64,000 bases of DNA, taken from contig NC_080048.1 in assembly GCF_026212465.1 (NCBI RefSeq), positions 28,436,317 to 28,500,316 on the forward strand, written 5' to 3'. Each line of letters opens with the position of its first letter. Within the stretch, counting starts at the first letter, position 1. Both the position numbers and the translations under genes were made by a program. Source of the stretch: Amaranthus tricolor. Lineage: Eukaryota; Streptophyta; Magnoliopsida; Caryophyllales; Amaranthaceae. Below, one piece after another: positions 22,282-34,439 of this stretch. The notes below the pieces were generated by a model that worked only from the letters and a program-made list of their open reading frames with translations, searched no databases and was not told where the DNA came from.

Positions 22282-24552
22282 TGTGGCTAGTATGAATGGC
22301 TCCTCACTATCACGCAAACGAGCTAAGTCTACAAGAGTGAATCCACAAGGGTCGTCATTTTTTATGCATCGTTGATTATTATCTACCCACTTACATTTGA
22401 AAAGACCAATATTGAAAGTAGAGTAGTCAAGCTCCAATATTTCATGTCCCCGCCCGTAGTATACCAATTTAGCATCAACCGGCGCTTGATCCTTCGCACT
22501 CGCGTAAAATGTAGATGACGCTAAAATAGAAACCCCACTATTCTATAGATACGATGAATTCTTGTCTTGACCCTCAGTTCAAAATGTGAAGCCATTGACA
22601 TCGTAACCCTCATATTTGTTGACATCATCACGAGGACCAAAAGCTAACCACTTAACCATTTCGGATACACCCTTGAGTTCTTCGCATATTACTCGATTAT
22701 GAAACCAATTAATAAACATCTTGTTATAAAACTGCATCAATGCCCTATCCCCTTTAGAAGGATGTTTTGCGCGCAATATATCAAAATGCTCACTCAAAAA
22801 GGATGAACTTCCGGAATATGATGCAAAACATACAAGTGTGCTTGTAGAAGGCTTTCTCGAGGAGGTGTGACCGATTTGGAGCCAATTGTTCCTTTTCCCT
22901 CAAGCCTTCCTTCATGTCTAGAGGTGGGAAGTCCAATAGGCTTTGCCATGGCCAAATACTCGGCTATAAAGTTACTAATCTCATCGCTCACAGTGCCTTG
23001 AATCATACTCCCCTCGGGTTGTGCTGGATTCCTCACCTTGTTTTGTAAAACACCCATGTGTCTTTCAAAAGGATAACACCACCTTAAAAAAACTGGACCC
23101 AAAAGCTTGATCTCACGAACAACATGGACAATAAGATGAACCATTATGTCAAAGAAAGAAGGTGGAAAATACATCTCAAACTTGCATAAAGTTACAATCA
23201 CGTCGAGTTGAAGTGCATCAAGTTTAAAGGGATCAAAAACTTTACTACAAATTGTGTTGAAGAACGAACACAGCTCGGTAATAGCATATCTCACATGTTT
23301 TGGCAGTATTCCACGGATTGCAATTGGTAAGAACACTAAGCATTGCACGCAAGGTGAACTCCTCATTAGCATATGCATCAAACACTGAAACGCCTTCATC
23401 CCACATCTTTCTCAATTCCTCAACGAGAGATGCAAGATACACATCTATGTCATTGCCAGGTTGTTTAGGAACCCAGATAAGAAGCGAAAGCATTATGTAC
23501 TTACGCTTCATACACAACCAAGGTGGCAAATTATGGATCACTAAAAGTAACGGCCAAGTACTATGTTGAGAACTAAGATTACCGAATGGGTTCATTCCAT
23601 CCGTACACAGTCTGAGCCTTAAATTACGAACCTCATCCCCAAAAGTCTTATGCAACCTATCAATACTCTTCCACTCCGGAGAATCAGATGACTGTGTGAG
23701 CAAGTGACCTTTCTTCACCCTATCTGCATGCCACCTCAAATTTAACGCATCTTTCTTTATAGAAAACAAGCACTTGAATCTAGGTATTATTGGAAGATAC
23801 CACAATGCCTTAGCCGGGGGCCCTTTAGCATCTCGAGCCCCTTTACGCTTGTAGCGCGATAACCCACACCTAGGACACTCTTCTAAGTTTTCGTTTTCAT
23901 TCCGATACAACACACAATCATTCGAACACGCATGAATCTTCTAGTAGTCTAAGCCGAAAGGACACATGAGCTTTTTGGCATAATATGTCGACTTTGGAAG
24001 TTCATTTCCCTCAGGAAGCATCTCACCTAACGCTTCTAATAACATTGTGAAACTAGCGTCACTCCAATTGAACTTTGACTTAATGTTGAAAATTGTCAAC
24101 ATTGCTGTTAGTTTGGTGAACTTTGTACATCCAGGGTACAAAGGATTTTGAGAAGCCTCTGTCAACATGTCAAAAACACGAGGACGTTTTCCTAACTCAT
24201 CCTCGACTCCCTCCATCATCTCATCAACACGATCCACATCCTCATCGACATTCTCTTCATCTGTCTCATACCCATCAACATGATCTACTACATCCTCATT
24301 GACATCAGCCACATTATTGACGTCCTCAACAACACTTTTCTCTTTGTAAACTGCCTCCTCACCATGCCAAACCCAAACATGATATTGAGGCCTAAACCCA
24401 CGTCGAAGTATGTGCTCCTTAAGGATATCAACACTATCTACCTTTGATACATTGCCACAACTGACACATGGGCAATAAAAACCAACTCCCCCCGTCCTAA
24501 CTTGATGTTCAACCGCAATACTACAAAATTCTAATACGCCATCAATAAATTA

Positions 24553-25500
24553 AGTAATATCCACAAAATTAACCACAAAATTAAGTAATAATGATTCATT
24601 TAACACTAATTAACCCAAATAATAACACAATATTTTTTAAACTGTCCAAATGATGTTTATTATAGTAACCATAATTAATATTCATATAAAAAAAATAAAA
24701 ATAAAATTACATTCATAAACTTGGACAACTAATTAACATTCATATCAACAACTCATTCATTTAACCATAAACAACCCTAATTAAACCTAATTTACAAACT
24801 AGAAATAAATTATGATAAATTTAAAACATAAAAACCACACACATTGATAAATAAAATGAAGAAATTACTTAAAAATATAACAAAACATGATATATATGAT
24901 AAATTAAAAACTTAAAAACAAAAACAACATACACATTCATAAAGTATGATAAATTTAAACCTAACTTACAAAATCAAAATGAAAAAGACACCTTGAATTT
25001 CATGGGTTTTGGTGGGTTGTGTATAACCTATACAATGAAAAAAAATTAGTATAAAAAAACTAAATCCCTAAAACATAATGAAGATTGAAGAACTTAAATT
25101 AAGCTTGAAAAAATAATACCTTGAAGAACAATAGAAGAAAACCGATGTACTGTATATGTGTTCGAAGTTTATGAAAATTCTAAGTTTGAAGTTTAATTTG
25201 ATAATGAACAAGAACGGTTTTGAAGAATGATGATAAACAAGAACAGTAGAAGAACAAGAACAATAGAAGAAAAAAACCGCTGTACTGTATCGAAGTTTAT
25301 GAAAATTCGAAGTTTGAAGTTTGATAATGAACAAGAGAAGTTTGAAGAAGTCTGGAATGGAACGAATTATAAGGAGAACGAAGGAAAACAATATGCGTGT
25401 TCGTTTTGTGCGTGCAGTATAAGGAAACCGAAGGTTTATTTCTCATTAAAATATAAACGTTAAAATATAAATGGTGCCATTTTAGTAAACTTAATTGCTC
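24553..25500 (-). other. CACTA A 5' leader region, non-coding
   Basis: AT-rich sequence between the truncated transposase N-terminus and the subterminal repeats. It shares segments (for example AACCATAAACAACCCTAATT and AACCTATACAATGAAAAAAA) with copy B at 47400-47830, so it is element sequence. Short ORFs here are not supported. Confidence 0.6.
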
Positions 25501-25769
25501 CGATTAAAGACCACAACCGCAACAGTTATTAAAATTCAAGGCCTATTTGCTGCGTGCACGACACAAACCGCAGCATTTGAGAATAGTATTTGCTGCGGGC
25601 ACACATCAAACCGCAACATTTATATGTTCAACTGAGTATTTGCTGCGATCAAGGCATAGAACCGCAGCAAGTAATGTTTTTTTTTCTTGTTCTTTTTCCT
25701 ATTTTTTGCTGCGTATATGCAAAAATCGCAGCAAATGATAAGCAGCAAATACGTTTTTTTCCACTAGTG
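25501..25769 (-). repeat. CACTA A subterminal TTTGCTGCG repeats and terminal CACTAGTGG
   Basis: Four to five copies of ATTTGCTGCG paired with nearby AACCGCAGCA-type complements, forming short hairpin-like units, then CCACTAGTG at 25761-25769. The same words occur at both ends of copies B and C, marking one transposon family. Confidence 0.9.
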
Positions 25770-26324
25770 TATGGATTGATGAAGAAAGGATTTTGGTTTA
25801 TCAAATTTTTGTTTTAGTTTATACTAGTGAAATGTTTTAGATTAATAGGAAAGTATGATTAAGGTTTGAATATGAAAATATGATAGTTTACTTAGAAAAT
25901 TTTAGTTAAAACTATACTTAAAGTTAATAAGAAAAATATAGTTAATTTTTAGGTATAAAATAATTAAATCAAAGTTGTAAGGTTAAAATGATAAGTAGTA
26001 AAGTTAGTTTAAGAAAACGAAATTGAAACGTAACGTTTTAATAAAACCGTAAATATAATATTAAAATTTTACTTTTCGTAGTATAAAATAATAAAATGAT
26101 ATTTTAGTGCTTATAAAGAAATTTAAGAATATATATATATATATATATACATATATATTTATATATATTTTTAAATTTAATATTTGGAAGAAATTACAAA
26201 AATCGGAATAAGGTTTAGGAATTAAAGGTGATTTGAATTAGATAACCAAAGGATTAGGAATTCGAAAAGAAATTTCAGAATAATTAATCCGAAGATTAAG
26301 ATTAAGAAATTTGAACTTGTTACA
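25770..26324 (-). repeat. truncated 3' LTR of the chromovirus
   Basis: Near-identical to 33001-33540 of the 5' LTR, including the word GATTAAGGTTTGAATATGAA and the terminal TTGTTACA. The remaining 2 kb of this LTR is absent: CACTA copy A starts exactly at its broken edge. Confidence 0.93.
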
Positions 26325-26340
26325 ACTCTTTCCCCCTTTA
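26325..26340 (-). other. polypurine tract of the chromovirus
   Basis: On the element strand TAAAGGGGGAAAGAGT immediately precedes the 3' LTR start TGTAACA. This is the plus-strand primer site for reverse transcription. Confidence 0.9.
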
Positions 26341-26358
26341 GATAGTTTCGTCCCTAAA

Positions 26359-29300
26359 CTAGGACTTACCAAAAAGGTTTGGATAACGCTCTCTCATGTC
26401 GACCTCTTTTTCCCAAGTTGCCTCTTCAACCCCGTGGTTTGACTATAAAACCTTGACCAATGGAATACTCGAATTTCTCAACTCTTTTACTCGGGTATTT
26501 AAGATCCTGATTGGTCGTTCCTCATACACCAAAGACTCCTCAATCAAAAGCGGCTCGTGAGCTAGAACAAGAGACGGATCATGAACATACTTCCTTAATT
26601 GTGAAACATGGAACACATTATGAACTTTTGCTAAACTTCGAGGTAAAGCCAACTCATAAGAAACTTCCCCGACTCTACTCAAGATCTCAAAAGGTCCAAT
26701 AAATTTTGGACTCAACTTTCCTCGAACTCCAAAACGCTGGACACCCCTTGTAGGTGAAACCTGTAGGAAAACCTTGTCGCCAACCTCAAATTGCAACATC
26801 TTTTGACGATTATCAGCATAACTCTTTTGTCGGCTCTGTGCTGCTCTCATGTTCTATCGAACAATCTTCAAAGCATCAATGGATTCCTGAATCACATCTA
26901 GACCTTCGGGAATGGTCCTATCCTTCAAATCCCAACACAAAGGTACTCGGCACTTCCTTCCATAAAGAGCTTCACACAGTGCCATCCAAATACTAGATTG
27001 GAAACTGTTGTTGTAGGCGAACTCCACCATCGATAATTTATCTTTCCAGGTTCCTTCAAAGTCCAACACACAACATCTCAAAAGATCCTCTAAAGTCTGA
27101 ATAGTTCTCTCAGTCTGACCATCAGTCGCAGGATGAAAAGCAGTACTCAAGCACAACTTACTCCCAAAAGCTTCCTGCAACTTTTCCCAAAACCTCGATA
27201 AAAACTTCGGATCCCTATCCGAAACAATAGTCCTCAGAACACCATGGAGTCTGACAATCTCTCGGACATAGGCATCTGCTAATTGCTTGGCCCCCCAAGT
27301 ATTCTTCATCGGCAAAAATCTAGCGACCTTGGTCAATCTGTCAACAATGACACAAATAACATCATTCCCACGCTAGGTCCTTGGTAGCCCTACCACAAAG
27401 TCCATAGAAATCGAGTCCCACTTCCAATCTGATACAGGCAACGGTTGAAGCAACCCTGAACTCTTTTGTCTCTCGAACTTTACTCTCTAGCAGACTAGGC
27501 ACTTAGACACAAAATCAAAGACGTCTTTCTTTAGACCTTTCCACCAAAATATCTCTCTTATCTCTTCAATCATCTTATCTCGACCTGGATGCAAATGAAA
27601 TAAACTTTGATGACCTTCTTTCAGAATCTCATTCTTCAATTCAAATTGATTTGGAACACACAATCTACCTTTCATCCTCAACTCTTCTCTGTCTCCTAAC
27701 TCAAAAGCATCAGTCTCATTTTCCTTAACTCTATGGATCAACTCAACAATCTCTGGATCCTCAAGTTGTGCCTCAATTATACGATCAAACAAAGTGGGTT
27801 GTATAGTCATTGCTCCCAAATAATGACCAACCTCGTGTCGACTACAAATCTCTAATCCGAAACTCTGCATTTCACGATACAACTCCCATGGTACAGACAT
27901 AATGGCATTCACAGACACTCTCGGTCTCCTACTCAAGGCATCAGCTACCTTATTCGCTTTTCCAGGGTGGTACACAATTTCAAGATCATAATCCTTAATA
28001 ACCTCAAGCCACCGCCTTTGGCGCATGTTCCATTCTTTTTGGTTGAAGACATACCTCAAATTTTGATGATCAGTATAGATCTTACACGGTAACCCATACA
28101 AATAATGTCTCCATAACTTCAAAGCAAAGATCACTGCAGCAAGTTCAATGTCATGCACGGGGTAATTCACCTCATGTGGCCTTAACTGCCTCAATGCATA
28201 CGCTATGACCTTTCCTTCTTGCATAAGTACACAACCCAAACCTTCGAATGAAGCATCACAATAGACCACGAATGGCTTGCTACAATCAGGCATTGCTAAA
28301 ACAGGGGCGGTAGTAAGTCTTTTCTTTAATTCCTCGAAAGAAATTGTGTGCCTCTCATTCCACTGAAATCGTATCCCTTTGTTTAACAGCTTAAACATGG
28401 GACGAGCAACCTTAGAAAAGTTTTCAACATATTTCCTATAATACCCAGCTAATCCCAAAAAGCTCCGAACTTCAGTCACATTTCTAGGAATCGGCTAGTC
28501 CGTTATTGCTTTAATCTTCTCAGGATCTACAGAAATTCCACCCTTAGACACCATATGACCTAGAAAAGAAATTTCCTCAAGCCAAAACTCACACTTACTA
28601 AACTTCCCATACAGTTTCTCTTTTCTCAAAAGCTCCAAAATCATTTTCAAGTGTTCTTCCTGTTCTTCCCTACTCCTTGAATATACCAAAATATCATCGA
28701 TAAAAACAACCACGAATTTATCCAAATAAGGACGAAGATACCTCTGCATCAAATCCATAAATGCTGCAGGTGCATTTGTTAACCCAAATGGCATCACCAA
28801 AAACTCATAATGTCCATATCGGGTCCGAAATGCTGTTTTAGAAACATCCTCCTTGGCTATCCTCAATTGATGATATCCAGATCTTAAATCAACCTTCGAG
28901 AACACCTGAACGTCTCTTAGCTGATCAAACAAATAATCTATCCTAGGCAAAGGGTAACGGTTCTTAATGGTGATCTTATTAATCTCCCTATAATCAATAC
29001 ACAATCTCATCGTTCCATCCTTCTTCTTCACAAACTGAACAGGGGCTCCCCACAGTGACACACTAGGTCGGATAAAACCTTTCTGCAATAACTCATCTAA
29101 TTGTTTTTTCAATTTGGCTAACTCAGTTGGAGCAAAACGGTACGGAGTCTTAGAGATAGGGGTAGCATCAGGAATTAGATCTATATGAAAGTCAACCTCT
29201 CTCCTTGGAGGTAAACCAGGTAGATCCTCAGGGAAAACATCAGGGTAATCACAAACAATTGGAGTTTCCTTAAGACTTAACTTGATTTTCTCCTCACTAC

Positions 29301-29721
29301 TAGCAATAAAACACAAATATCCCTTATCTCCATGTTTAATCATCTCAATGGCTTGAACTGTAGAAATGGTCTGAATGGGAAACACATAATTCTTCCTAAT
29401 CAAACATTCTCCACCTGGAGCCTTAACCTGAACGATCTTCTCTTTACACAAAATCTCCGCATGATGATGTCCCAACCAGTCCATCCCCAAAATAATATCA
29501 TATGTACCCAACTCAAACACTATAAAATTGACAGGTAGATGGTTGTCCAAAATCTCAAGAGGGAAATTAGGAAAGATATGGTCACATAGGAATGGTGAAC
29601 CGTCAGGTAATAGAATTTGGAGATTAAATTTTTGAGGTTCAAGAGAGATAGAGGATTTATGAAGGAAAACAGTAGAGATAAAAGATTGGTCAGCTTCTGA
29701 ATCAAAAAGAATATGAGCCAA
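26359..29721 (-). pseudogene. chromovirus pol: protease, RT, RNase H, integrase, chromodomain-like tail
   Basis: One continuous reading frame of 3.3 kb with no frameshift, interrupted by five TAG codons at 28495-28497, 27487-27489, 27373-27375, 26854-26856 and 26443-26445. Domains in order: protease ([12 protein letters not shown]; the usual Gly of DSGA is Glu), RT ([42 protein letters not shown] near 28690), RNase H ([26 protein letters not shown]), integrase HHCC finger ([18 protein letters not shown] to CLVC), the catalytic core (Asp in SDRDPKFLSRFW, Glu in TDGQTERTIQTLEDLLR), and a C-terminal SPKFIGPFEILSRVGEVSYE plus chromodomain-like EEATWEKEVDMRERYPNLF. The first stop replaces the Trp of ITDWP, and the second a Gln after CLVC. 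It cannot make full-length Pol. Confidence 0.95.
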
Positions 29722-29722
29722 A

Positions 29723-30767
29723 GAGTCTCATACGATAAAGTGACCAGAAATGACCTTACCCTCAAACGCCTGATGAAGATTGTCTACATGGTTGCTAATA
29801 GCGTGCAAACCGGCAGTCCTCCTAGCTGCAATACTCTGAACATTTCCCGAAGAACTAGGAGCTCCATAATTACCAGTACTACTAGCTCCCAACTGGATCC
29901 CTTCTCGGCAGTTAATGGAAACATGACCCTCCTTTTTGCATTTGAAGCAGATGATCTTCCTAGTGCATGAACGACCTCGGTGATCCTTACCACATAAGCG
30001 ACACTTCCAAACTGTGATTCTTGTTGAAGTGGTTGGTTGGAACGACTTGTGATCCCAAAAGGTCGGCCTCTTATTCCTGTTGTTGTTGCCTCCACTAAAT
30101 TTTCTTTTGTTGGTGTTGTCCTCTTTGTCAAGGATCCTCTCATACTCAAGCGCTCGGTCGTAGAGATCTCGGAAGTCAGAATACTTCCCGATCCCCTTTT
30201 GGATCTTAAGATTAAGACCCTCGAACAAGCGGGATACACGAACACTTTCTTTGCTTACGATGTCAGAAGCAAAATGGAGATAGCTCATTGAACTTACAAC
30301 TATACTCAATCACGGTCATAAGACCCTAACGAAGATGTAAGAACTCATTCTCCTTTTTCCGTTGGAGTGATGGCGGATAGAATTGTTGACGAAGAGTTAT
30401 AAGAAAATCATCCCAAAAGGTATCAGTCATAGTGGCCTTGACAGAACGCCATCATAACTCTGCTGGATCAGATAGGTAGAAGGAAGCCAGTTTTACTTTT
30501 AGGTGCGCGGGACAGTTAATGACCTCTAAAAGTTTCTCCATCTCTGCGAGCCAATTCTGAAAGCGAACCGGATCAGCTTCTCCGTCGTATTACGGCAGAC
30601 GATGATATGCCATATTCTAAAAGTATTTCCCGTCGTCATTGGCCTCTTGAGCCTGATTCTCCATGAGGGTGATCAGTCGCTCATTTGTCCTTTCCATCCG
30701 AGCTAGTTGTGCTTCTAGCTCTCGAACTCTAGCTTCGTGATCAGATGAAGTTACGCCATTTCTTACC
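29723..30767 (-). pseudogene. chromovirus gag with two zinc knuckles, degenerate
   Basis: Reads from about 30767: VRNGVTSSDHEARVRELEAQ, then a capsid region (LAEMEKLLEVINCPAHLKVK, FYLSDPAELW-like with stop, FYPPSLQRKKENEFLHLR) and NELSYLHFASDIVSKESVRV, RLFEGLNLKIQKGIG. The nucleocapsid part has CRLCGKDHRGRSC and CFKCKKEGHVSINC. In-frame stops lie near 30615 and 30590 and a frame change near 30310-30420. The original start codon was not found. Gag would form the virus-like particle in the cytoplasm. Confidence 0.9.
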
Positions 30768-30974
30768 TAAAAAGTTTTTTTAAACATGTGACTGACTTTC
30801 ACATTAACTTAATTAATCTGGCACGTAATTTTACACATAGTCATATAAGCACATAGAAAAAAAATAGAATTTTTAGGAAGACTTGTTTTGAAAATCATTT
30901 GAAAATCTTTTTTTTTTTAGTCGGCTATCGAGCCTTTCATATGGAACTAAAATTCCAAGATTCAAGTAACTTTA

Positions 30975-30986
30975 GCTCTGATACCA
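30975..30986 (-). other. primer-binding site, initiator tRNA-Met
   Basis: TGGTATCAGAGC on the element strand, complementary to the 3' end of plant initiator tRNA-Met, two bases inside the 5' LTR boundary. Confidence 0.93.
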
Positions 30987-30988
30987 CG

Positions 30989-33540
30989 TGTAGCAGGAGT
31001 GACACTCTCAATACATAATTAACATTAATAATTATACTTAAGATAAATAATGCGGAAGTGTAAAACGCCGAACTGCTAAAAACCATTTAAACTAAAATCG
31101 TTCAAAACATAAGTAAAAAAAATATCTTACAACTGAGAAAATATAAAACAAGGTTTACTTAAATACGATAAAAAAATATAAGTACAATATAGTCATCAAG
31201 TAAAATCATTGAAGCTAAGTCCTCGATAGAATAATTAAAGTTGCGGCTTGGATCAAAACCTGAGCTAAATTTTCCTGTAAAATACTGTCATCCATAATAC
31301 GGATGGCAGCCGATTAAATCGGTCAGCAATAAAGCCGAGTACAATTTTCTCAACAAGCTTATGATGCGATAGTTACATTCTCAATACTTGCAGAAGTTCA
31401 GTACTGCTACTAAATACTTGGTAACCTTAATGCTTATTTAATCAAATTCAATTAAGCCCCATAACTTTACCATCATAGCACATCACAAGATCACAACAAT
31501 AATGACAACTGATATATGTAAGGGTCTGGTTAGGTGAGGACCGTAGTCCTAAACCCTAACTGTGGTGGGAGTCGTCACTCCTCTCAATACTGTTATGCTC
31601 GAGACTTCACAGGATGGGTTTTTATCGGACCCCCTGTCTGACACCGCATTTTACGTGCCGGCTAACACGGACGCCGGGATTTTACATGCCGGTCCATGGT
31701 TCCACGTTACCTTACTATCAGAGTCATACAATCAATATCATGCAATATCAAACAAGACTCTAAACCGAAATAGTTTACATTCTTATAAGTCAAAATAGCA
31801 CTAGTCAAAATTTTGACAATTCTACCCTTTTAATAGAAACAAATTACTAGTATCTAATAAATTAATATTAATTAAATAACAAATTTTCGTAGCTATACTA
31901 AGATTCCTGAGGCTAAACTAAGTCATTATTATGTCGTAAATAATCATAAAAGTCAAGAATAATATTAATAATGTATTTTATCAAATAATCAGTAAAATAG
32001 TAAAACGGATCCATCATAACTATAAAAAAACATAATCCCACAAGTTATTAAAGGTCCAAAATCTAAATGAAATGAGTTTTCGAGAAAAACAACGCTAAGC
32101 ATTTTAACAAATTTGTTTGACTATTTTACCAATAAACCGATTAAAAATTTATCAAAACACCAAGATGATATGGAATCATTTTAAACACATAAGTTTATTT
32201 AACTAGTAAAATTCATATATATTTATATTATCATATTAATCAAAAATTTCCATATATATGACTTGTTTTTTCGAGTATCCCAAAAGTATTATTCTTTTGA
32301 CGAAAATATCACTAAACTGGATATGACTTTAATATTTCCATGTAAAGTTTAAATGACTAAAATAAAATCATGTTGATCATGCTTTTATATTATCGAGTAA
32401 ACCAAAATAAATATCACATAACGAGAGAGTTAAGAAAATGTGTACCATTTTCCTCCAAAGGTGGTGCTAAACCAAGTAAGAGAATAATAATAAGAAAATA
32501 AGAACTTAAAGAAATAAGCTCCAAACGAGAAAGTCTTCAAGGTTCCAAGCTTCAAAGAAGTAGATCTTCAATTACCCAAAAGAAAATGATATCCAAGCTC
32601 CAAAAGATAATACTTGACTTTTTAAAAGTTGATGATTATTGGCTTAAAAAGTGATAAAATCAAGCTCCATCTTCATTTGATTCTTCAACAAATAAAAAGG
32701 GTATAAAGTTAGTAAGATGTTAATGAAGTGAAGATATAAGAAAGAATGGTAGAAAGATTTGATGATGGGGTACAAGTGATCTCATGGCTAAGGAGGGGTA
32801 TTTATAATGGGTTTTGGGCAACTTTTTAATTCATAAGATTGTATGAAAAAGAAGGTTAACTTGTGTAAGTGATGTAGAGTGTGTACGTGAATGTGTAAGA
32901 GTTGGAGTGTGTAAGTGGATGTGTAAGAGTTTGGAGTGTAGAAGAAGGTTAACTTGTGTAAGAAAATGGTGATAGCTTGTGTAAGTGATGAACATTATGG
33001 ATTAATGTACAAAGGATTTTTGTTCATCAAATTTTTGTTCTAGTTTATACTAGTGAAATGTTTTAGATTAATGGGAAAGTATGATTAAGGTTTGAATATG
33101 AAAATATGATAGTTTACTTAGAAAATTTTAGTTAAAACTATACTTAAAGTTAATAAGAAAAATATAGTTAAGTTTTAGGTATAAAATAATTAAATCAAAG
33201 TTGTAAGGTTAAAATGATAAGTAGTAAAGTTAGTTTAAGGAAACGAAATTGAAACGTAACGTTTTAATAAAATCGTAAATATAATATTAAAATTTTACTT
33301 TTCGTAGTATAAAATAATAAAATGATACTTTAGTGCTTATAAAGAAATTTAAGAATATATATATACATATATATTTATATATTTTTTTAAGTTTAATATT
33401 TGGAAGAAATTACAAAAATCGGAATAAGGTTTAGGAATTAAAGGTTATTTGAATTAGATAACCAAAGGATTAGGAATTCGAAAAGAAATTTCGGAATAAT
33501 TAATCCGAAGATTAAGATTAAAAAATTTGAACCTGTTACA
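30989..33540 (-). repeat. 5' LTR of the chromovirus (2552 bp)
   Basis: Bounded by TGTAGCAGGAG (left on +) and CCTGTTACA (right), adjacent to the PBS. The right 540 bp match the surviving 3' LTR. Contains direct repeats of GTGTAAGTG/GTGTAAGAG-like words near 32860-32980. Short ORFs inside are not supported as genes. Confidence 0.9.
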
Positions 33541-33735
33541 GTAAGTAGGCGTTAAGGATAATGTAAGTATGCATTAAGAATATTGTAAGAAGGCATTAAG
33601 GATACTGTAAGTAGGCATTTAGGATATTGTAAGTAGACAATAAGGATGCAACAAGTAGGCATTAAGGATGAAGTAAGTAGGCATTAAGGATGATGTTAAT
33701 AGACATTAAGAATATGCTAAGTAGGCATTAAACTT
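33541..33735. repeat. about 21-23-bp minisatellite (GTAAGTAGGCATTAAGGAT)n
   Basis: Eight or nine imperfect copies of GTAAGTAGGCATTAAGGAT plus a 2-4-bp variable tail, directly abutting the chromovirus LTR end. Host flank or remnant of another repeat. Confidence 0.85.
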
Positions 33736-33755
33736 TGATAAGTTGGGCCTGAGTC

Positions 33756-34439
33756 AGGGGCGAATCTAGAGTTCAAAGTGCCAGGGACACTAATAAATGG
33801 AAAAAATTTTAAGAGAATTTTGCGGCAATTTTTATAGAGTTTCGTTTGTAAAATGAACAACTAAATTTTTTTTATTCCAGTAAAAATGACATGCAGAGGC
33901 ACAATAATCTCAAGCTAAAGCCAAATCATATTAAAGCGATTAATTAACGTCATTCTCATCTCAAATGGTGGCAACCATAAAGATTAAAACAGTTTAATTA
34001 ACGCCATCCTCACATAAAGAAAACAAAATCTAACAAACAAATTCTATACTCAAACGTTTTGCAAAAAGAAAATTCTCATGTTTTTTCTCATTATTTTGAA
34101 TATTGAGGAACATAAACAATTACTTTCTCTGTCCCTCTCATATTAAACCTCGTGTAAAACAAGAGAATATTATAGTGAAAAGGAAAATTGAGTTGGAAAA
34201 TAAGACAAAAAATAAATGGAGGATATAATGAGTGGTTAAGATAGAGAGATAGTATGTAGAAATTTGAGAATGAGATAAAAAAAAAGAGTGAGACCATTGC
34301 CGAAAAAGAAAACGGTGTAAAATCAATAGGATAAATAAAACCCAACGAACCAAAAACCAGATTAAAACTTGTTCTCTCTTTTTAAATAAGCATGGGGCAT
34401 GTGCAACCGGGGGCCCCATGTGGATCCGCTTATGGCCTG
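33756..34439. mobile_element. possible non-autonomous DNA element (weak)
   Basis: The left edge CAGGGGCGAATCTAGAGTTC and, inverted, the right edge CAGGCCATAAGCGGATCCAC resemble the CAGGGGCGGATCCA-type ends of some plant DNA elements. The TIRs are imperfect and no target duplication was confirmed. No coding capacity. Confidence 0.3.

Larger units (their letters stand above)
18589..24552 (-). pseudogene. tnp2-type CACTA transposase, internally deleted and split by a hAT element
   Basis: Reading 5' to 3' on minus: a transposase-associated Cys/His domain (about 24552-24330; GFYCPCVSCGNVSKVDSV, EHILRRGFRPQYHVWVWHG), an acidic linker, then the Transposase_21 (tnp2) N-terminal part (24220-23330; SKFNWSDASFTMLLEALGEM, ECPRCGLSRYK, WHADRVKKGHLLTQ, DEVRNLRLRLCTDGMNPFG). 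After FTLRAMLSVL the frame breaks and jumps to the DUF4218 region (about 23330-22800; LPIAIRGILPKHVRYAI, FEMYFPPSFFDIMVHLI), so the central catalytic part is missing. DUF4216 follows (22797-22290; KWLAFGPRDDVNKYEGYDVN, YYGRGHEILELDYSTF, GFTLVDLARL) up to EEPFILAT. The hAT element intervenes, and the domain resumes at 18822 with QAKQVFYIVDPSDKKWSIVV, ending at 18589. Stops occur at 23941 and 22577. The N-terminus is also truncated at 24552. Non-functional. Confidence 0.88.
15247..25769 (-). mobile_element. CACTA (En/Spm) transposon copy A, left end lost
   Basis: Minus-strand element whose 5' terminus is CACTAGTGG (25761-25769 on +). Inward come T-rich DNA, TTTGCTGCG subterminal repeats, a tnp2 transposase relic, a TnpA-like second gene and an array of 169-bp repeats. 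No matching terminus is present at the left; the repeat array abuts the 97-bp array and gag remnant at about 15247, so the 3' end has been deleted or replaced. The right terminus lies precisely where the chromovirus 3' LTR is broken. Aligning with the intact 5' LTR near 33000 puts the break just before TATGGATT, so this element jumped into that LTR. A hAT element (18831-22281) later inserted into it. Confidence 0.88.
25770..33540 (-). mobile_element. Ty3/gypsy chromovirus (Tekay/Del-like), degenerate
   Basis: Minus-strand LTR retrotransposon in canonical order: 5' LTR (30989-33540), PBS for initiator tRNA-Met, gag, protease-RT-RNase H-integrase, chromodomain-like tail, polypurine tract and a 3' LTR (to 26324) cut short by CACTA copy A. 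The LTR is bounded by TGTAACA...GCTACA on the element strand. The long LTR (2552 bp), iMet primer site and C-terminal tail EEATWEKEVDMRERYPNLF suggest the Tekay/Del lineage (family knowledge, no tree made). No target duplication can be read because the left part of the 3' LTR is missing. Confidence 0.92.

Noticed and set aside
22027..22295. Similar repetitive frames near the right hAT arm
   Set aside because: Same repeat artefact.
26359..29721. Stop-codon readthrough as an explanation for the in-frame TAG codons of pol
   Set aside because: Five ambers at conserved Trp/Gln sites inside catalytic domains, with a mutated protease motif, are more simply decay than programmed suppression.
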